Positions 8,760 through 18,960 of a DNA stretch of 64,000 nucleotides are shown here, in pieces. Both the position numbers and the translations under genes were made by a program. The stretch covers positions 806,001 to 870,000 of the forward strand of contig NZ_CP147243.1 of NCBI RefSeq assembly GCF_037198285.1. The letters are read 5' to 3'. This stretch comes from Haladaptatus sp. DJG-WS-42 (GTDB lineage: Archaea > Halobacteriota > Halobacteria > Halobacteriales > Halococcaceae). Positions within the stretch are counted from its first letter, which is position 1. Every line of letters starts with the position of its first letter. Under the pieces are notes generated by a model, which did not search any database, was not told the origin of the DNA, and worked only from the letters and a program-made list of their open reading frames with translations.

Positions 8760-8875
8760 GCCTGCATCCACGGGCGGGTCACCCTTAGCGTTTGGCCGTC
8801 GCATAGAGTCAGGAAAGCTGGACAGTCTCACGGGGCGAAAAAGCGGTTAGGGCCTCTGAGCGCGTTTGTGGTGTC

Positions 8876-9691
8876 ATGGAGTACGTGGTCGCACAAGGGG
8901 CAGCGGTTCCGAAAATCGGACTGGGGACGTGGCAGCTACGGGGGACGACCTGTCGGCGCGTGGTCGAAGATGCCCTCGACCTCGGCTACCGACACATCGA
9001 CACCGCACAGGCCTACGGCAACGAGCGACAAGTTGGCTCTGCGATTGCCGCCTCGGACGTGGACCGCGAGGAGATTTTTCTGGTCACGAAGCTCTCACCG
9101 CGCAATCTTGGTGCGAAGCGAGCGAAAGAGACGACGAAAGAAAGTCTCGCACGACTCGGCGTCGACTACGTAGACTGCCTGCTCATCCACCGGCCAAATC
9201 CACTGATTCCAGTCCGTGAAACGCTCGATACCATGAACGACCTCGTCGAAGAAGGCGTCATCAATCATATCGGCGTGAGCAACTTCAGCCAGTCACAGCT
9301 CATGGAAGCCCGTGAGCAGTCGCTCGAACCGATTCTGACGAATCAGGTCCGCTACTCGCCGTTCGACCGAAAACAGGCGTTGGTCGAATACTGCCAGATT
9401 CACGATGTGGTGTTGACCGCCTACAGCCCATTTTTACACGGCGGCATTCTCAGAGATAGCACGCTCTCCGGCATCGGGCTTCGCTACGAGAAGTCTGCCG
9501 CCCAAGTCGCACTGCGGTGGCTCATCCAGCAAGAAAACGTCGCCACTATCCCGAAGGCGTCGACATATCCGCATTTGCGAGAAAACCTAGAGGTGTTCGA
9601 CTTCTCACTTACCGACGAAGAGATGGCGCGCATTGGCCGCCCCTCGGCCGCGAAAACGCTCTCGAGGACGCTCCGAGGCTTTCTGACCTAA
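8876..9691 (+). CDS. Aldo/keto reductase
   Basis: A 271-residue TIM-barrel AKR. The catalytic tetrad can be placed: Asp and Tyr in HIDTAQAYGNE (about residues 41-51), Lys in LVTKLSP (about 72) and His in CLLIHRPNP (about 104). The GVSNFSQSQL segment and the C-terminal VATIPKAST cofactor-binding segment support NADPH use. The reaction is reversible reduction of an aldehyde or ketone; the substrate is unknown. It converges on the PPOX gene with a four-base overlap. Confidence 0.92.
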   Translation: MEYVVAQGAAVPKIGLGTWQLRGTTCRRVVEDALDLGYRHIDTAQAYGNERQVGSAIAASDVDREEIFLVTKLSPRNLGAKRAKETTKESLARLGVDYVDCLLIHRPNPLIPVRETLDTMNDLVEEGVINHIGVSNFSQSQLMEAREQSLEPILTNQVRYSPFDRKQALVEYCQIHDVVLTAYSPFLHGGILRDSTLSGIGLRYEKSAAQVALRWLIQQENVATIPKASTYPHLRENLEVFDFSLTDEEMARIGRPSAAKTLSRTLRGFLT

Positions 9692-10137
9692 GTGCCGCTT
9701 CCTTTTCTGCCAGTCGTTGCTTCGATGTCGAGGACGTATCCCTTGAGTTCGCCCATCGGGTCGGCTTCGGAGAACAGGCTCGGGTGCCACGCATTGTCCG
9801 CCATCGTGTCGCGGGCGTGGGCGACTTCGTCGTCACGCACTTCTCTGAGCCGCCCGGTGACGATGACGCTCTGCCAGTCGAACTTCGAGTTGACCTGATA
9901 GACGAGAAAGCTGGCCGTGTCCGTCGTGTCCGCGAAGACGCGTTTCCGTGACTCGACACCCAACTGGAGAAACAGGAAATAGAGGTGGTTGCCGTCGTAA
10001 CCAAACGAGACAGGGACGCCATAGGCGTCGCCGTCTGCGGCGAGCGACAGCGTGCCGTAGCCCTGACTTCTGAGGAAGAAGTCGATTTCCGTCTCCTGCA
10101 TCGTTCCACTCTGCTCGATAAATTCCTCCGATGACAT
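9688..10137 (-). CDS. Pyridoxamine 5'-phosphate oxidase-like flavin-binding protein
   Basis: A 149-residue split-barrel (PNPOx-like) protein. It has the GYGTLSLAADGDAYGVPVSFGY segment near residues 26-47, the usual FMN-contact strand, and the later SVIVTGRLREV strand. Many haloarchaeal paralogues exist; they use FMN, F420 or heme and only a few make PLP. The start at 10137 (MSSEEFIEQ) fits the family; the longer upstream frame has no homology. It diverges from the MBL gene at 10228. Confidence 0.87.
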   Translation of the reverse strand: MSSEEFIEQSGTMQETEIDFFLRSQGYGTLSLAADGDAYGVPVSFGYDGNHLYFLFLQLGVESRKRVFADTTDTASFLVYQVNSKFDWQSVIVTGRLREVRDDEVAHARDTMADNAWHPSLFSEADPMGELKGYVLDIEATTGRKGSGT

Positions 10138-10227
10138 CTCACACCTCCTCGTATATTGGAGCGCGAGCAGGTTAAACGAATATCTCGGGCGAAACTGCCT
10201 CGGGGCTAGAGCGCGTTTTCCCACGTA

Positions 10228-10899
10228 ATGGTCAATCGACTCGGAACGATTGGATGGTGGTTCGACCTTCGGGGCGTCAACGCCTACCTCGTCGAAGACG
10301 GCGATGCACTCACGCTCATCGACGCAGGCCACCCGTGGGATGTCAACGCCCTCCGCCGCGAGGTCGAAGCAACGGGCCACACCGTCCGCGACGTAGACCG
10401 CGTGTTGCTCACCCACTACGACGTAGACCACGTCGGCACGCTCGCCCGTCTTACCGAACTCTCTGCGCCCATCTACATCGGCACAGGCGACGCACCCTAT
10501 CTCCAAGGTGACGAACGCCCGACGTGGCGAAATCGGAAGGCGGCCCTTCAGCGTCTCGCTGGAGCCGTGGTCAAACCGGTCTCGACGGTCGAGCGCGTCG
10601 AGAGTGGCGAAGAAATCGGCAGTTTCACCGCCTACCATACGCCCGGCCACACGCCGGGGCACGTCGCCTACGTGAGCGAAGAACTCTCAGTCTGCTTCCT
10701 TGGCGACCTCGTTATCGAGCGAAACGGTCGCCTCGAACCCTCGCCGTACATGCTCAGCTACGACGACGTGGCGGTCGAGCGAAGTATCAAGGCACTCGCG
10801 GCTCACGACGTAGATTTCGAAATCGCGGCGATGGGCCACGGCGTGCCCTTCGTGACGAAGGGGGCAGCCCGCCTCGACCGGCTGGCGGCCACCCTCTAA
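10228..10899 (+). CDS. MBL-fold metallo-hydrolase
   Basis: A 223-residue metallo-beta-lactamase-fold enzyme. The metal motif is present as THYDVDHVG (about residues 57-65, the HxxxDH variant in which the middle His is replaced by Asp), with further ligands in HTPGHTPGHVAYV (about 141-153), FLGDLV (about 160) and GHGVPF (near 210). The first motif is THYD-x-DH rather than THxHxDH, as seen in some family members. Substrates range from thioesters to lactones and cannot be told here. Confidence 0.88.
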   Translation: MVNRLGTIGWWFDLRGVNAYLVEDGDALTLIDAGHPWDVNALRREVEATGHTVRDVDRVLLTHYDVDHVGTLARLTELSAPIYIGTGDAPYLQGDERPTWRNRKAALQRLAGAVVKPVSTVERVESGEEIGSFTAYHTPGHTPGHVAYVSEELSVCFLGDLVIERNGRLEPSPYMLSYDDVAVERSIKALAAHDVDFEIAAMGHGVPFVTKGAARLDRLAATL

Positions 10900-10901
10900 A
10901 A

Positions 10902-11219
10902 TTAAACCAGCTCTTCTGCGACCGTTTCGACGGCGAGTAGGTCTGGGTCGATGATGAGTCCGGCCTGTCCGCGGACGAACTCCGGCACCGAATCGTCCGC
11001 GTACACGACGACGCGCAGGTTCTCGTTTATGTCCTTCGCGACCGGAATCGACGTGGCCTGCGAGACGTCCGTGAGGACGAGCAAGTCACAGTCGGTGATG
11101 CCCGCGTCTTCGAGCGCGGGGCGGTTTGCGATACCATCGAGATAGGTGACGGCAACGCCCTTCGCTTCGAGGGCATCGCCAAGCGCGTACTCGTCTTCCC
11201 CGATGACGATTGCATTCAT
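10902..11219 (-). CDS. Small Rossmann-like protein (DUF7126-like) in the pyrG-guaA operon
   Basis: A 105-residue protein of alternating strands and helices ([60 protein letters not shown]) resembling half of a TrkA-N/Rossmann unit. I place it tentatively in the haloarchaeal DUF7126 family. Its ATG shares one base with the guaA stop (TAATG), and guaA overlaps pyrG the same way, so the three form one translationally coupled operon. A role in nucleotide synthesis or in sensing its product is an inference from that context. Confidence 0.7.
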   Translation of the reverse strand: MNAIVIGEDEYALGDALEAKGVAVTYLDGIANRPALEDAGITDCDLLVLTDVSQATSIPVAKDINENLRVVVYADDSVPEFVRGQAGLIIDPDLLAVETVAEELV

Positions 11220-12136
11220 TATTCGTATTCGATGGTTGCGGGCGGTTTGTGGGTTACGTCATAGACCACGCGCGAGACGTTGTCGAGGCTGCCCGTGATG
11301 CGCGACTGGATGCGCTGGAGCGTCTCCCAGTCGAGTTCCTGTGCGCGGGCGGTCATGCCGTCGCGGCTCTCGACCGAGCGGACGGCCACAATCCAGCCGT
11401 GGACGCGGTTGTCACCTTTGACGCCGGTTGCTTTCCCGATGACGGCGGCGAGCGCCTGCCACGGTTCGTACTCCTCTAACTCCTCTTCGACGATGAACGT
11501 CGATTCGCGGGCGACTTCCACCTTCTCCTCGGTGACTTCACCGATAATACGCACGGCGAGGCCGGGGCCGGGGAACGGCATGCGCTCTGCGATGATGGAT
11601 TCGAGGCCGAGGTCGCGGGCGACCTCGCGCACCTCGTCTTTGTAGAGGTCGCGGACGGGTTCGACGATACCCTCGAAGTCAACCACGTCGGGGAGGCCGC
11701 CGACGTTGTGGTGGCTCTTGATTTCCCCGTCGGATTCGATGCGGTCTGGGTAGATGGTGCCCTGCACCAGATAGTCCGCATCGACTTCGTTTGCGACGGT
11801 TTCGAACTCGCGGATGAACTGTTCGCCGATGATTTGGCGTTTCTCCTCTGGGTCGGTGACGCCGGAGAGTGCGTCTAAGAAGCGGTCTTGGGCTTCGACC
11901 ACGCGGAGGTTCTCCATGAAGGAGAACGTCTCGCGGATTTGCTCGGTTTCGCCCTTGCGCATCAGGCCAGTGTCAACGTACACGGGCGTGAGTTGGCCGC
12001 CGATGGCGCGGTGGGCGAGGGTGGCAGCGACAGAAGAGTCCACCCCGCCCGAAAGGGCGATGATGGCGTGACCGTCGCCGACGTCGTCTTGAATCTCTGC
12101 CTCGGCTTCTGGGATGAATTCGTCTACGTTTACCAT
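11219..12136 (-). CDS. guaAB: GMP synthase subunit B (PP-ATPase, glutamine-dependent)
   Basis: A 305-residue ATP-pyrophosphatase subunit with the PP-loop [16 protein letters not shown] (about residues 28-43) and the C-terminal dimerisation domain ([10 protein letters not shown] end). It amidates XMP to GMP using ammonia from a separate glutaminase subunit. As is usual in archaea, the amidotransferase subunit is a separate gene, and it is not in this window. It is coupled to pyrG upstream by a TAATG overlap at 12136. Confidence 0.95.
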   Translation of the reverse strand: MVNVDEFIPEAEAEIQDDVGDGHAIIALSGGVDSSVAATLAHRAIGGQLTPVYVDTGLMRKGETEQIRETFSFMENLRVVEAQDRFLDALSGVTDPEEKRQIIGEQFIREFETVANEVDADYLVQGTIYPDRIESDGEIKSHHNVGGLPDVVDFEGIVEPVRDLYKDEVREVARDLGLESIIAERMPFPGPGLAVRIIGEVTEEKVEVARESTFIVEEELEEYEPWQALAAVIGKATGVKGDNRVHGWIVAVRSVESRDGMTARAQELDWETLQRIQSRITGSLDNVSRVVYDVTHKPPATIEYE

Positions 12137-13776
12137 TAGGCTTCAACCTCCGTTTGCTGCGCTTCGAGCACTGCCTTCACGAGCCCCACGAACGGCGGAC
12201 TTGCCCGGCCGGGTCGGGACTTGAACTCGGGGTGGAACTGCGTGCCGAAGAAGTACGGGTGATTTGCGAGTTCGACAATCTCCATCCGGTTTTTCGCCTT
12301 GCCCGAGAACGAGAGATCGTCGGCTTCGAGTCGGTCGATGTACTTCGGATTTACCTCGTAGCGGTGGCGGTGGCGTTCGACACACGACGTGCCGCCGTAC
12401 ACCTCGCTTGCGAGCGTGTCCGGGGAAATCTGGGTTTCGTGTGCGCCAAGGCGCATCGTGCCACCGAGGTCTTCTAAGTCGTATTGCTCTGGGAGCAGGT
12501 CGATGACCGGGTGGGGCGTCTCCGGTTCCATCTCGGTCGAGTCTGCGCCTTCTAAGTCGAGGACGTTGCGCGCGTACTCGATGACGGCGAGTTGGAAGCC
12601 AAGACAGAGGCCGAGGAACGGAATCTCGTTCTCGCGGGCGTAGCGGATGGCCTCGATTTTCCCGAGGGTGCCGCGCGACCCGAAGCCACCGGGGACGACG
12701 ATACCGTCTGCGTCGTGGAGGCGTTCCATGTGGTTGTCGGCCATCTCGTCTGAATCGACCCAGAGGATGTCTACGTCAACGCCCTGGTCGAGTCCGGCGT
12801 GTTTGAGCGACTCGTGAATCGACATGTAGGCGTCTTCGAGCGCGTACTTGCCAACGAGTGCGATTTTGACAGAGCCCTCGGTTTCTTGCGTAACGAGGTT
12901 GCGCCACTCGTTGTTGCGCTCTGCTTTCGGGAGCGCATCGGCTGCGAGGTCGAGGTGCTCCATGACGTACTCGTCAAGGCCTTCCTCTTCGACCATCAGC
13001 GGGACGTGGTAGATGTCCTCGACGTCGGCGTTAGAGAAGACAGCCTCCGTCGGAACGTCACAGAACAATGCGATTTTCTCTTTGGTCTCTGGTTCGAGTT
13101 CCGTCTCACACCGGCCAACGAGGATGTCTGGCTGGAGGCCAATCGAGCGCAGTTCTTTGACGCTGTGCTGGGTTGGCTTCGTCTTCTGCTCGCCGTTTTT
13201 CGAGTACGGGATGAGCGTAACGTGGGTGAGAAGCACATCGTCTTCGTCTTCTTCGTGGACGAACTGGCGGAGGGCTTCTAAATACGGCATGCCCTCGATG
13301 TCGCCAATCGTGCCGCCCACTTCGACGATACAGACGTCGTGGCCCTCCGCGGCCTCGCGGATGCGGCGCTTGATGTCGTCGGTGATGTGCGGGATAATCT
13401 GGACTGTCTTTCCGAGATAGTCCCCAGCGCGCTCTTTCTCGATGACGTGCTGGTAGGTTTTCCCCGTGGTGATGTTGTGGTCGAACGTCATGTCGATATC
13501 GAGGAAACGTTCGTAGTTGCCCAGGTCTAAGTCCACTTCGCCACCGTCTTCTAAGACGTACACTTCGCCGTGCTGATAGGGATTCATCGTCCCCGCGTCG
13601 ACGTTGAGATACGGGTCAATCTTGACCGCGGTCACGTCGAACCCAGCGTTCGAAAGCAGTCGGCCAGTGCTGGCGGCAGTGATACCCTTCCCGAGTCCGG
13701 ACATCACACCCCCGGTAACGAAAATGAACTTGTTCCCGAGTGTCGGGTCGTAATCCGTTTCGGGTTCCGTCGGCAT
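12136..13776 (-). CDS. pyrG: CTP synthase
   Basis: A 546-residue full-length CTP synthase, converting UTP to CTP with ATP and glutamine. The N-terminal synthase domain has [20 protein letters not shown] (about residues 17-36). The C-terminal glutaminase domain has the nucleophile Cys in [11 protein letters not shown] and the His-Glu pair in FGTQFHPEF. The start [19 protein letters not shown] is taken; the frame runs further upstream without similarity. It heads an operon with the GMP synthase subunit and a small Rossmann-like gene, so CTP and GMP supply are co-expressed. Confidence 0.97.
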   Translation of the reverse strand: MPTEPETDYDPTLGNKFIFVTGGVMSGLGKGITAASTGRLLSNAGFDVTAVKIDPYLNVDAGTMNPYQHGEVYVLEDGGEVDLDLGNYERFLDIDMTFDHNITTGKTYQHVIEKERAGDYLGKTVQIIPHITDDIKRRIREAAEGHDVCIVEVGGTIGDIEGMPYLEALRQFVHEEDEDDVLLTHVTLIPYSKNGEQKTKPTQHSVKELRSIGLQPDILVGRCETELEPETKEKIALFCDVPTEAVFSNADVEDIYHVPLMVEEEGLDEYVMEHLDLAADALPKAERNNEWRNLVTQETEGSVKIALVGKYALEDAYMSIHESLKHAGLDQGVDVDILWVDSDEMADNHMERLHDADGIVVPGGFGSRGTLGKIEAIRYARENEIPFLGLCLGFQLAVIEYARNVLDLEGADSTEMEPETPHPVIDLLPEQYDLEDLGGTMRLGAHETQISPDTLASEVYGGTSCVERHRHRYEVNPKYIDRLEADDLSFSGKAKNRMEIVELANHPYFFGTQFHPEFKSRPGRASPPFVGLVKAVLEAQQTEVEA

Positions 13777-13844
13777 ACTGACTGTCCGCAAGCGTTCTTC
13801 AAAACCATTTCGGAGCGACGGAGCCACCGAGAGGGAGTCACACA

Positions 13845-14441
13845 CTACAGGTGCGAGGCGAGAAAGTCACAGACACAACGGGCAACCTTCTGGGTCTGCC
13901 CGACGAAAAAGTGGTCAGCACTCAACTCATCAACACGATAGTCGAGGGCGCGCGCCTGTTCGACAACTGGCTGCCAGTTCGCCGTCGTGTCGCGGGTGGC
14001 GTACACCACCTGGGTCGGCGCTGAGATGTCCGCGAGCGCGGTGGCCGTGTCGAAGCCCGCCGGAAGCGAGCCAGCGGGCGCGAGCGCACTGACGGCCGTG
14101 AGGTCGTCGCGGTTCGCCGCCGTGAGCAGTGAAATTGCGCCGCCAAACGAGAAGCCGAAGATGCCGACTCGCTCGTAGTGGTCGTGCGCCCACGCGATGG
14201 CGTTACGGGCGTCTTCGCACTCGCCGCGGCCCTCGTCCCACGCGCCGTAGTCAAAGCGCAGGGTAGCAATACCGTGGTCTGCGAGTGCGTCTGCGACGGC
14301 GGTGAGTCGGGAGTCGGTTCGGCGGCCGCCGTGCTGGGGATGGGGCGGGCACGCGACGACGACGCTCGTCGCACCCGAGGCGGTGTCGTGGCTCGCCCGC
14401 ACGTCGCGGCCACCCGGGATGAGAACGGGGTCTGCTGTCAT
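13845..14441 (-). CDS. Alpha/beta hydrolase (dienelactone hydrolase-like)
   Basis: A 198-residue alpha/beta hydrolase. The nucleophile elbow is GFSFGG (about residues 96-101) and the probable catalytic His lies in SADHFF (about 176-181), with an Asp in [10 protein letters not shown]. Length and sequence fit the small archaeal branch (COG2945-like). The substrate is unknown. It lies 68 bp upstream of pyrG on the same strand and diverges from pspA. Confidence 0.85.
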   Translation of the reverse strand: MTADPVLIPGGRDVRASHDTASGATSVVVACPPHPQHGGRRTDSRLTAVADALADHGIATLRFDYGAWDEGRGECEDARNAIAWAHDHYERVGIFGFSFGGAISLLTAANRDDLTAVSALAPAGSLPAGFDTATALADISAPTQVVYATRDTTANWQPVVEQARALDYRVDELSADHFFVGQTQKVARCVCDFLASHL

Positions 14442-14496
14442 TACTGACTGTTAGTGAGGTGAGAGTTTTTAAGGCCGCGCATGGCCAATAGCCTCC

Positions 14497-15303
14497 ATGG
14501 GAATCTTCTCGCGCATGTCGTACGTCATCCGCTCGAAACTGAACGCACTGCTCAACCGGGCCGAAGACCCGACCGAGACGCTCGATTACTCCTACGAGCA
14601 GATGCGCGACGAGCTACAGGACGTGAAACGAGGGATTGCAGACCTCACGACGCAGAAAAAGCGCCTTGAAATCCAGAAACGCCGGTTAGAAGAGAACGTC
14701 GAGAAGCACAACCGACAGGCCCGCGAAGCCGTCAATCAAGACCGCGACGACCTCGCCCGCCAAGCCTTAGAGAAGAAAAAGCAAAAGATGGCCCAAATCG
14801 AGGAACTCGAGGGTCAGGTTGCGAGCTTACAGAACACCCAAGACAACCTCGTCTCGAAGAAAAACGAACTCCAGAACCGCATCGAGGAGTTCCGCACCCA
14901 GAAAGAGACCATCAAGGCCCGCTACGAGGCCGCAGAAGCGAGCACGCGCGTCTCCGAGGCGATGACGGGCGCGGGCAAGGAGATGGAAGACGTCTCACGC
15001 GCCATCGAGCGCGCCCGCGAGCGCACCGACGACATGGAGGCGCGTTCTGAAGCGCTCGACGAACTCCAGGATTCGGGCGCGTTCGAGGACGCGCTCTCTG
15101 ATAAGGACTCCATCGACCGCGAACTCGAATCGCTGTCCACTGATAACGAAGTCGAATCCGAGTTAGAGACGCTCAAAGCCGAAGCCGGGAAGGGAACGAC
15201 GAGCGCAGCGCCGGAAGCGGAAGCCGAGGCGGAACCCGAAACCGAGTCAGTAGACCCCGCGGTCGAAGCCGAACTCGAAGACATCAAAGAAGAAGACAAC
15301 TGA
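14497..15303 (+). CDS. pspA: PspA/IM30-family membrane-stress protein
   Basis: A 268-residue protein with the amphipathic N-terminus MGIFSRMSYVIRSKLNALLN and a long coiled coil (about residues 25-195) typical of PspA/Vipp1, an ESCRT-III relative that binds and remodels stressed membranes. The C-terminal tail (about 200-268) is Ala/Glu-rich and acidic. PspA-like proteins are abundant in salt-stressed haloarchaea. A membrane protein of unknown function follows 45 bp downstream on the same strand. Confidence 0.9.
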   Translation: MGIFSRMSYVIRSKLNALLNRAEDPTETLDYSYEQMRDELQDVKRGIADLTTQKKRLEIQKRRLEENVEKHNRQAREAVNQDRDDLARQALEKKKQKMAQIEELEGQVASLQNTQDNLVSKKNELQNRIEEFRTQKETIKARYEAAEASTRVSEAMTGAGKEMEDVSRAIERARERTDDMEARSEALDELQDSGAFEDALSDKDSIDRELESLSTDNEVESELETLKAEAGKGTTSAAPEAEAEAEPETESVDPAVEAELEDIKEEDN

Positions 15304-15347
15304 GCGGCCACCAACCCTTTTGAGTCACGCGAAGTTTCTCGGCGTAG

Positions 15348-16385
15348 ATGAGCAACGCAAGCGGCGAGCCGAGCGACACGATGCGAGCGCGCGTCCCCGA
15401 AAGTCGCGCCAAACTCTGGTTTCTCATGGAGGCGAATCGCTGGCTGGTTGCGGGCGTGATGCTTGCAACCTTCTTCTTCGCACTCGTGATTCTCGGCGCG
15501 CTCGACCCGAGCCTGATTCGCGGGACGATGGCGAACAAAGACCCGACTGAGACGCTGTTTCAGGCCTTTGTGACGGCCATCATCACCGGCGTCACGCTCG
15601 TGGTGACGCTGAACCAGCTCGTGCTCTCACAGGAACTCGGGCCGATTGGCGACCAGCACGAGCGCATGGAAGGGGCGATGCAGTTCCAAGCCGACGTCGA
15701 GGACACCCTCGAGACACAAGTGAGCCCCGCAGAACCCGCGCGCTTCCTCCGGACGATTATCGAAGCAACCGGCGAACAAGCAGTGCGGCTCGCGGACACA
15801 CTCGACGGCGACCTCTCGGACGACGAACGCGAGGAGATTATTCGCTTTACCGACAGCGTAGAAGAGAACGCCGCCGGGGTGGCAGACCGCCTCGATGACG
15901 CCCAGTTCGGCACGTTCGACGTACTCTCTGCGGCACTCGACTTCAACTACTCGTGGAAGGTGTACGAAGCCCGGCGAATCCAAAACACGTACGGCGGGCA
16001 GGTAGGAGCGAACGCCAACAGTGCACTCGACGACCTCCGTGAGACGCTCACGTTCTTCGGCCCCGCCCGTGAGCACTTCAAGACGCTCTACTTCCAGTGG
16101 GAGCTCATCAACCTCTCGCGGGCGATGCTGTACGCGGCCGTACCAGCGCTCATCGTCGCCACCGCATCGATTATCTACCTCGATGCGAGCGCCGTGATGG
16201 GCACGTTCCTCGGCCTCGACATGCTTATCTGGGTTGTGAGCGCCGCAGCCGCCATCTCGATTGTGCCGTTCGTCATCCTCCTCGCGTTCATCATGCGGAT
16301 TGCGACGGTCGCAAAGCACACGCTCTCGATTGGCTCGTTCATCCTCCGCGATACGGAGGGCAGTCACAAAACGGGCGGCGACTAG
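15348..16385 (+). CDS. Four-helix membrane protein of unknown function
   Basis: A 345-residue protein. Two membrane helices near the N-terminus (about 32-53 WLVAGVMLATFFFALVILGA and 70-92) are followed by a soluble, mostly helical domain (about 95-255). Two more helices come at the C-terminus (about 258-280 AMLYAAVPALIVATASIIYL and 290-315). I do not recognise a named family. It sits 45 bp after pspA on the same strand and may be its membrane partner, an inference from position only. It overlaps the convergent ATP10-like gene by four bases. Confidence 0.8.
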   Translation: MSNASGEPSDTMRARVPESRAKLWFLMEANRWLVAGVMLATFFFALVILGALDPSLIRGTMANKDPTETLFQAFVTAIITGVTLVVTLNQLVLSQELGPIGDQHERMEGAMQFQADVEDTLETQVSPAEPARFLRTIIEATGEQAVRLADTLDGDLSDDEREEIIRFTDSVEENAAGVADRLDDAQFGTFDVLSAALDFNYSWKVYEARRIQNTYGGQVGANANSALDDLRETLTFFGPAREHFKTLYFQWELINLSRAMLYAAVPALIVATASIIYLDASAVMGTFLGLDMLIWVVSAAAAISIVPFVILLAFIMRIATVAKHTLSIGSFILRDTEGSHKTGGD

Positions 16386-16843
16386 GCCGCGACGGGTTCT
16401 CGAAGCAGCGTTTCGAGTTCGTCCGCCCGACCAGCCGTGAGCGGGCCGGGGGCGTGCCACCGCACCTCGCCGTCGCGGGTGACGAGGAAGGCGTGCATCG
16501 AGTGTTCTGAGAGAATCTCTAACTCCCAGCGGAACGGCCGCTTGTCGAGGTACGCCGTAATCGTGCGTTTGCGCATTGTTTCGTCGTCACTATCGACGCG
16601 CAGGCCGCCACCGATGAACGGTTTGACGAGGCGATAGCTGCGGCTCAGTACGGAGAGTTCGTAGGACTGGAACCGCTCGTAGCGCGCGCGGAGATTTTCG
16701 ACGAACGGTTCCCAGGAGTCTACAGCTGCCTGCTGGTCGCGGCTGAACGCGACGAACACGAGATTCAGGTCGCCCTCGAAATCGCGCGGCAGTCGAAACT
16801 CCGTTCCTGCTACAGTTGACCCTGTTACGGTTGGAAATTGCAA
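16382..16843 (-). CDS. ATP10/thioredoxin-fold-like protein
   Basis: About 153 residues, with EFRLPRDFEGDLNLVFVAFSR then QQAAVDSWEPFVENL and the C-terminal SMHAFLVTRDGEVRWHAPGP. This pattern recalls ATP10-like/peroxiredoxin-fold proteins but lacks a CxxC active site, so it is probably not a redox enzyme. The start is uncertain: no ATG exists in the frame. TTG at 16843 begins the conserved part; TTG at 16876 or 16894 are alternatives. A TATA-like TTTATTC on the minus strand at 16898-16904 favours a start below about 16876. Confidence 0.65.
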   Translation of the reverse strand: MQFPTVTGSTVAGTEFRLPRDFEGDLNLVFVAFSRDQQAAVDSWEPFVENLRARYERFQSYELSVLSRSYRLVKPFIGGGLRVDSDDETMRKRTITAYLDKRPFRWELEILSEHSMHAFLVTRDGEVRWHAPGPLTAGRADELETLLREPVAA

Positions 16844-16921
16844 CGCAATACACGTCGTGGCGGGGTTGCCAGACAAGTGGATATTTGCGGGCAAACAGAA
16901 TAAACGTGCCTGCGAGTGTGC

Positions 16922-18844
16922 CTACGCGAGGAAGTCCGGTTCGAGGCGCTTTTCTTCCTGTTCAGATTCGAGGTGGGCTTGGAACTCAGCCAGCTCTACG
17001 CCGTTTCGGTCGCGCTCCTTACGGTCGCGAACCGAGATGGTGCGGTCTGCTTCCTCGTCGCCGCCGATGATGATTTGGTACGGCACGCGGTCGGTGTGGG
17101 CTTGCTGGATCTTTCGCCCGACCGTCCACGAGCGGTCTTCGATGGTGACGCGGAAGTCGCCGAGGCGGTGTTTGAGTTCTTTCGCGTACGGGATGTTGTC
17201 GTCGCTGACCGGCAGGATGCGCACCTGCTCTGGGGCGAGCCAGAACGGGAACTTGCCGTTGTAGTGCTCGATGAGCACCATGAAGAAGCGCTCGAAGGAG
17301 CCGTAGAGCGCGCGGTGAATCATCACTGGGCGGTGGTCTTCGTTGTCCTCGCCGGTGTAGGTGAGGTCGAAGCGCTCTGGCATGTTGAAGTCGAGTTGCA
17401 CGGTCGGGCCGTCCCACACCCGGCCAAGCGCGTCCTCGAACGAGAAGTCGATTTTCGGCCCGTAGAACGCACCGTCGCCGGTTTCGACGCGGTAGTCGAT
17501 GCCCGACTCGTCGAGCACGCTTTCGAGTTGCGTCTCGGCTTGCTCCCAGATTTCGTCGCTCCCGACCGATTTCTCGGGGCGGGTTGCGAGCGCGACTTTG
17601 TACTCTAAGTCGAACGTTTCGAGCACCTCGAAGATGAGGTCCATCGTGTCCTCGACTTCTGACTTAATCTGGTCGGGGCGGACGAACAGGTGGCCGTCGT
17701 CGATGGTGAACGCCCAGACGCGCGAGAGGCCCGAGAGTTCGCCGCGCTGTTCTTTGCGGTACACCTTCCCGTTTTCTGCGTAGCGGACGGGGAGGTCACG
17801 GTAGCTCCACGACCCCTGCTTGAAGATGGTCGCGTGGCCCGGACAGTTCATCGGCTTCAGGCCGTATTCCTCGTCGTTCACGTCGAGGAGGAACATGTCG
17901 TCGACGTAGTTGTCGTAGTGGCCCGACTGCTTCCAGAGTTCCGTGCGGAACAGGTGAGGCGTCTCGACGTAATCGTAGCCGAAGCTCTCGTTCAGCGACT
18001 GGCCGTAGCCTTCTAGCTGCTGGAGGATTTTCTTCCCGTTCGGGTGGTAGAGCGGGAGGCCGGGACCGGTGACCTCTGGAATCGAGAAGAGGTCGAGTTC
18101 CTGGCCGAGTTTGCGGTGGTCGCGCTCTTTGGCCTCTTCGCGCTGTTCTAAGAATTTGGTGAGGTCCTTCTCGGACTTGAACGCCGTGCCGTAGACGCGC
18201 GTGAGGGTGTCGTTTTCTTCGTCGCCGCGCCAGTAGGCAGAGGAGATGTTGAGGAGTTTGAACGCGCCGATTTCGCCGGTCGATTCGAGGTGCGGGCCTT
18301 TACAGAGGTCTTTGAACTCGCCCTGTTCGTAGAAGGAGAGGGGGTCGTCGCCTGCGGCCTCAGTTTCGAGGATGTCGAGTTTGTACGGATTGTCCTCGTA
18401 GAGGGAGAGGGCTTCTTCGCGGGAGAGTTCCGTGCGTTCGACTTCGTAGTCTTCTGCGATGATTGTCTCGGCTTCGGCCTCGATTGCGCGCAGGTCGTCG
18501 CTGTCGAGTTCGACGCCCGTGATGTCGTAGTAGAAACCATCGTCGGTCCACGGCCCGATGGTGAGTTTGGCCTCGGGGTGGATGCGCTGGAGTGCCTGTG
18601 CGAAGACGTGCGCGCCGGTGTGGCGGAGCACCGAGAGGTAGTCGTCGCTCTGGGGCGTGACGATGACGAGGCGACAGTCGTCAGAAAGCGGCGTGTCTTT
18701 GTCAACGAGGTCACCGTCAACGACGCCAGCGACCGTGTCTCGGCCGAGTCCGGGCCCAATTTCGAATGCCACGTCTTCGACCGTCGACCCCGACTCCATG
18801 TGGAGTTCGGAGCCGTCGGGTAACGTGACGACGATTTCGCTCAT
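16922..18844 (-). CDS. thrS: Threonyl-tRNA synthetase, bacterial genre (TGS + N2 editing domain)
   Basis: A 640-residue enzyme charging tRNA-Thr. Domains in order: TGS (residues 1-60); N2 editing domain with HTGAH (about 78-82) and CKGPH (about 180-184), which clears Ser-tRNA-Thr; class II catalytic core; and anticodon-binding domain (about 535-630). The core zinc ligands are visible as Cys in [11 protein letters not shown], His in TIDDGHLF and His in [14 protein letters not shown]. All expected sites are intact. A TATA-like TTATTTT lies at about 18867-18873. A second ThrRS of archaeal genre diverges from it at 19074. Confidence 0.97.
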   Translation of the reverse strand: MSEIVVTLPDGSELHMESGSTVEDVAFEIGPGLGRDTVAGVVDGDLVDKDTPLSDDCRLVIVTPQSDDYLSVLRHTGAHVFAQALQRIHPEAKLTIGPWTDDGFYYDITGVELDSDDLRAIEAEAETIIAEDYEVERTELSREEALSLYEDNPYKLDILETEAAGDDPLSFYEQGEFKDLCKGPHLESTGEIGAFKLLNISSAYWRGDEENDTLTRVYGTAFKSEKDLTKFLEQREEAKERDHRKLGQELDLFSIPEVTGPGLPLYHPNGKKILQQLEGYGQSLNESFGYDYVETPHLFRTELWKQSGHYDNYVDDMFLLDVNDEEYGLKPMNCPGHATIFKQGSWSYRDLPVRYAENGKVYRKEQRGELSGLSRVWAFTIDDGHLFVRPDQIKSEVEDTMDLIFEVLETFDLEYKVALATRPEKSVGSDEIWEQAETQLESVLDESGIDYRVETGDGAFYGPKIDFSFEDALGRVWDGPTVQLDFNMPERFDLTYTGEDNEDHRPVMIHRALYGSFERFFMVLIEHYNGKFPFWLAPEQVRILPVSDDNIPYAKELKHRLGDFRVTIEDRSWTVGRKIQQAHTDRVPYQIIIGGDEEADRTISVRDRKERDRNGVELAEFQAHLESEQEEKRLEPDFLA

Positions 18845-18866
18845 GGCCGAGGTAAGTCACACACGC

Positions 18867-18873
18867 AAAATAA
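18867..18873 (-). promoter_or_regulatory. TATA-box candidate for thrS
   Basis: The minus strand reads TTATTTT 23-29 bp before the ATG at 18844, fitting a leaderless or nearly leaderless transcript. Confidence 0.5.
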
Positions 18874-18929
18874 GTGTGTTGAGACGCGGCCACGCAGCAG
18901 GCGTGCGAGAAGGTGTCAATCCACGACAG

Positions 18930-18938
18930 GTTTATGCC
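18930..18938 (+). promoter_or_regulatory. TATA-box candidate for the leader ORF and archaeal-type ThrRS
   Basis: GTTTATGCC at this position is a typical haloarchaeal TATA box. It would place transcription start near 18958-18962, exactly at the ATG of the 14-codon ORF at 18961 and about 113 nt before the synthetase start. Confidence 0.55.
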
Positions 18939-18960
18939 GAGCGGTCATGTGTTTCTAGCT

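Noticed and set aside
12154-13530. Several plus-strand frames of 80-160 codons opposite pyrG
   Set aside because: They mirror the coding bias of the high-GC minus-strand gene and show no homology or start signals.
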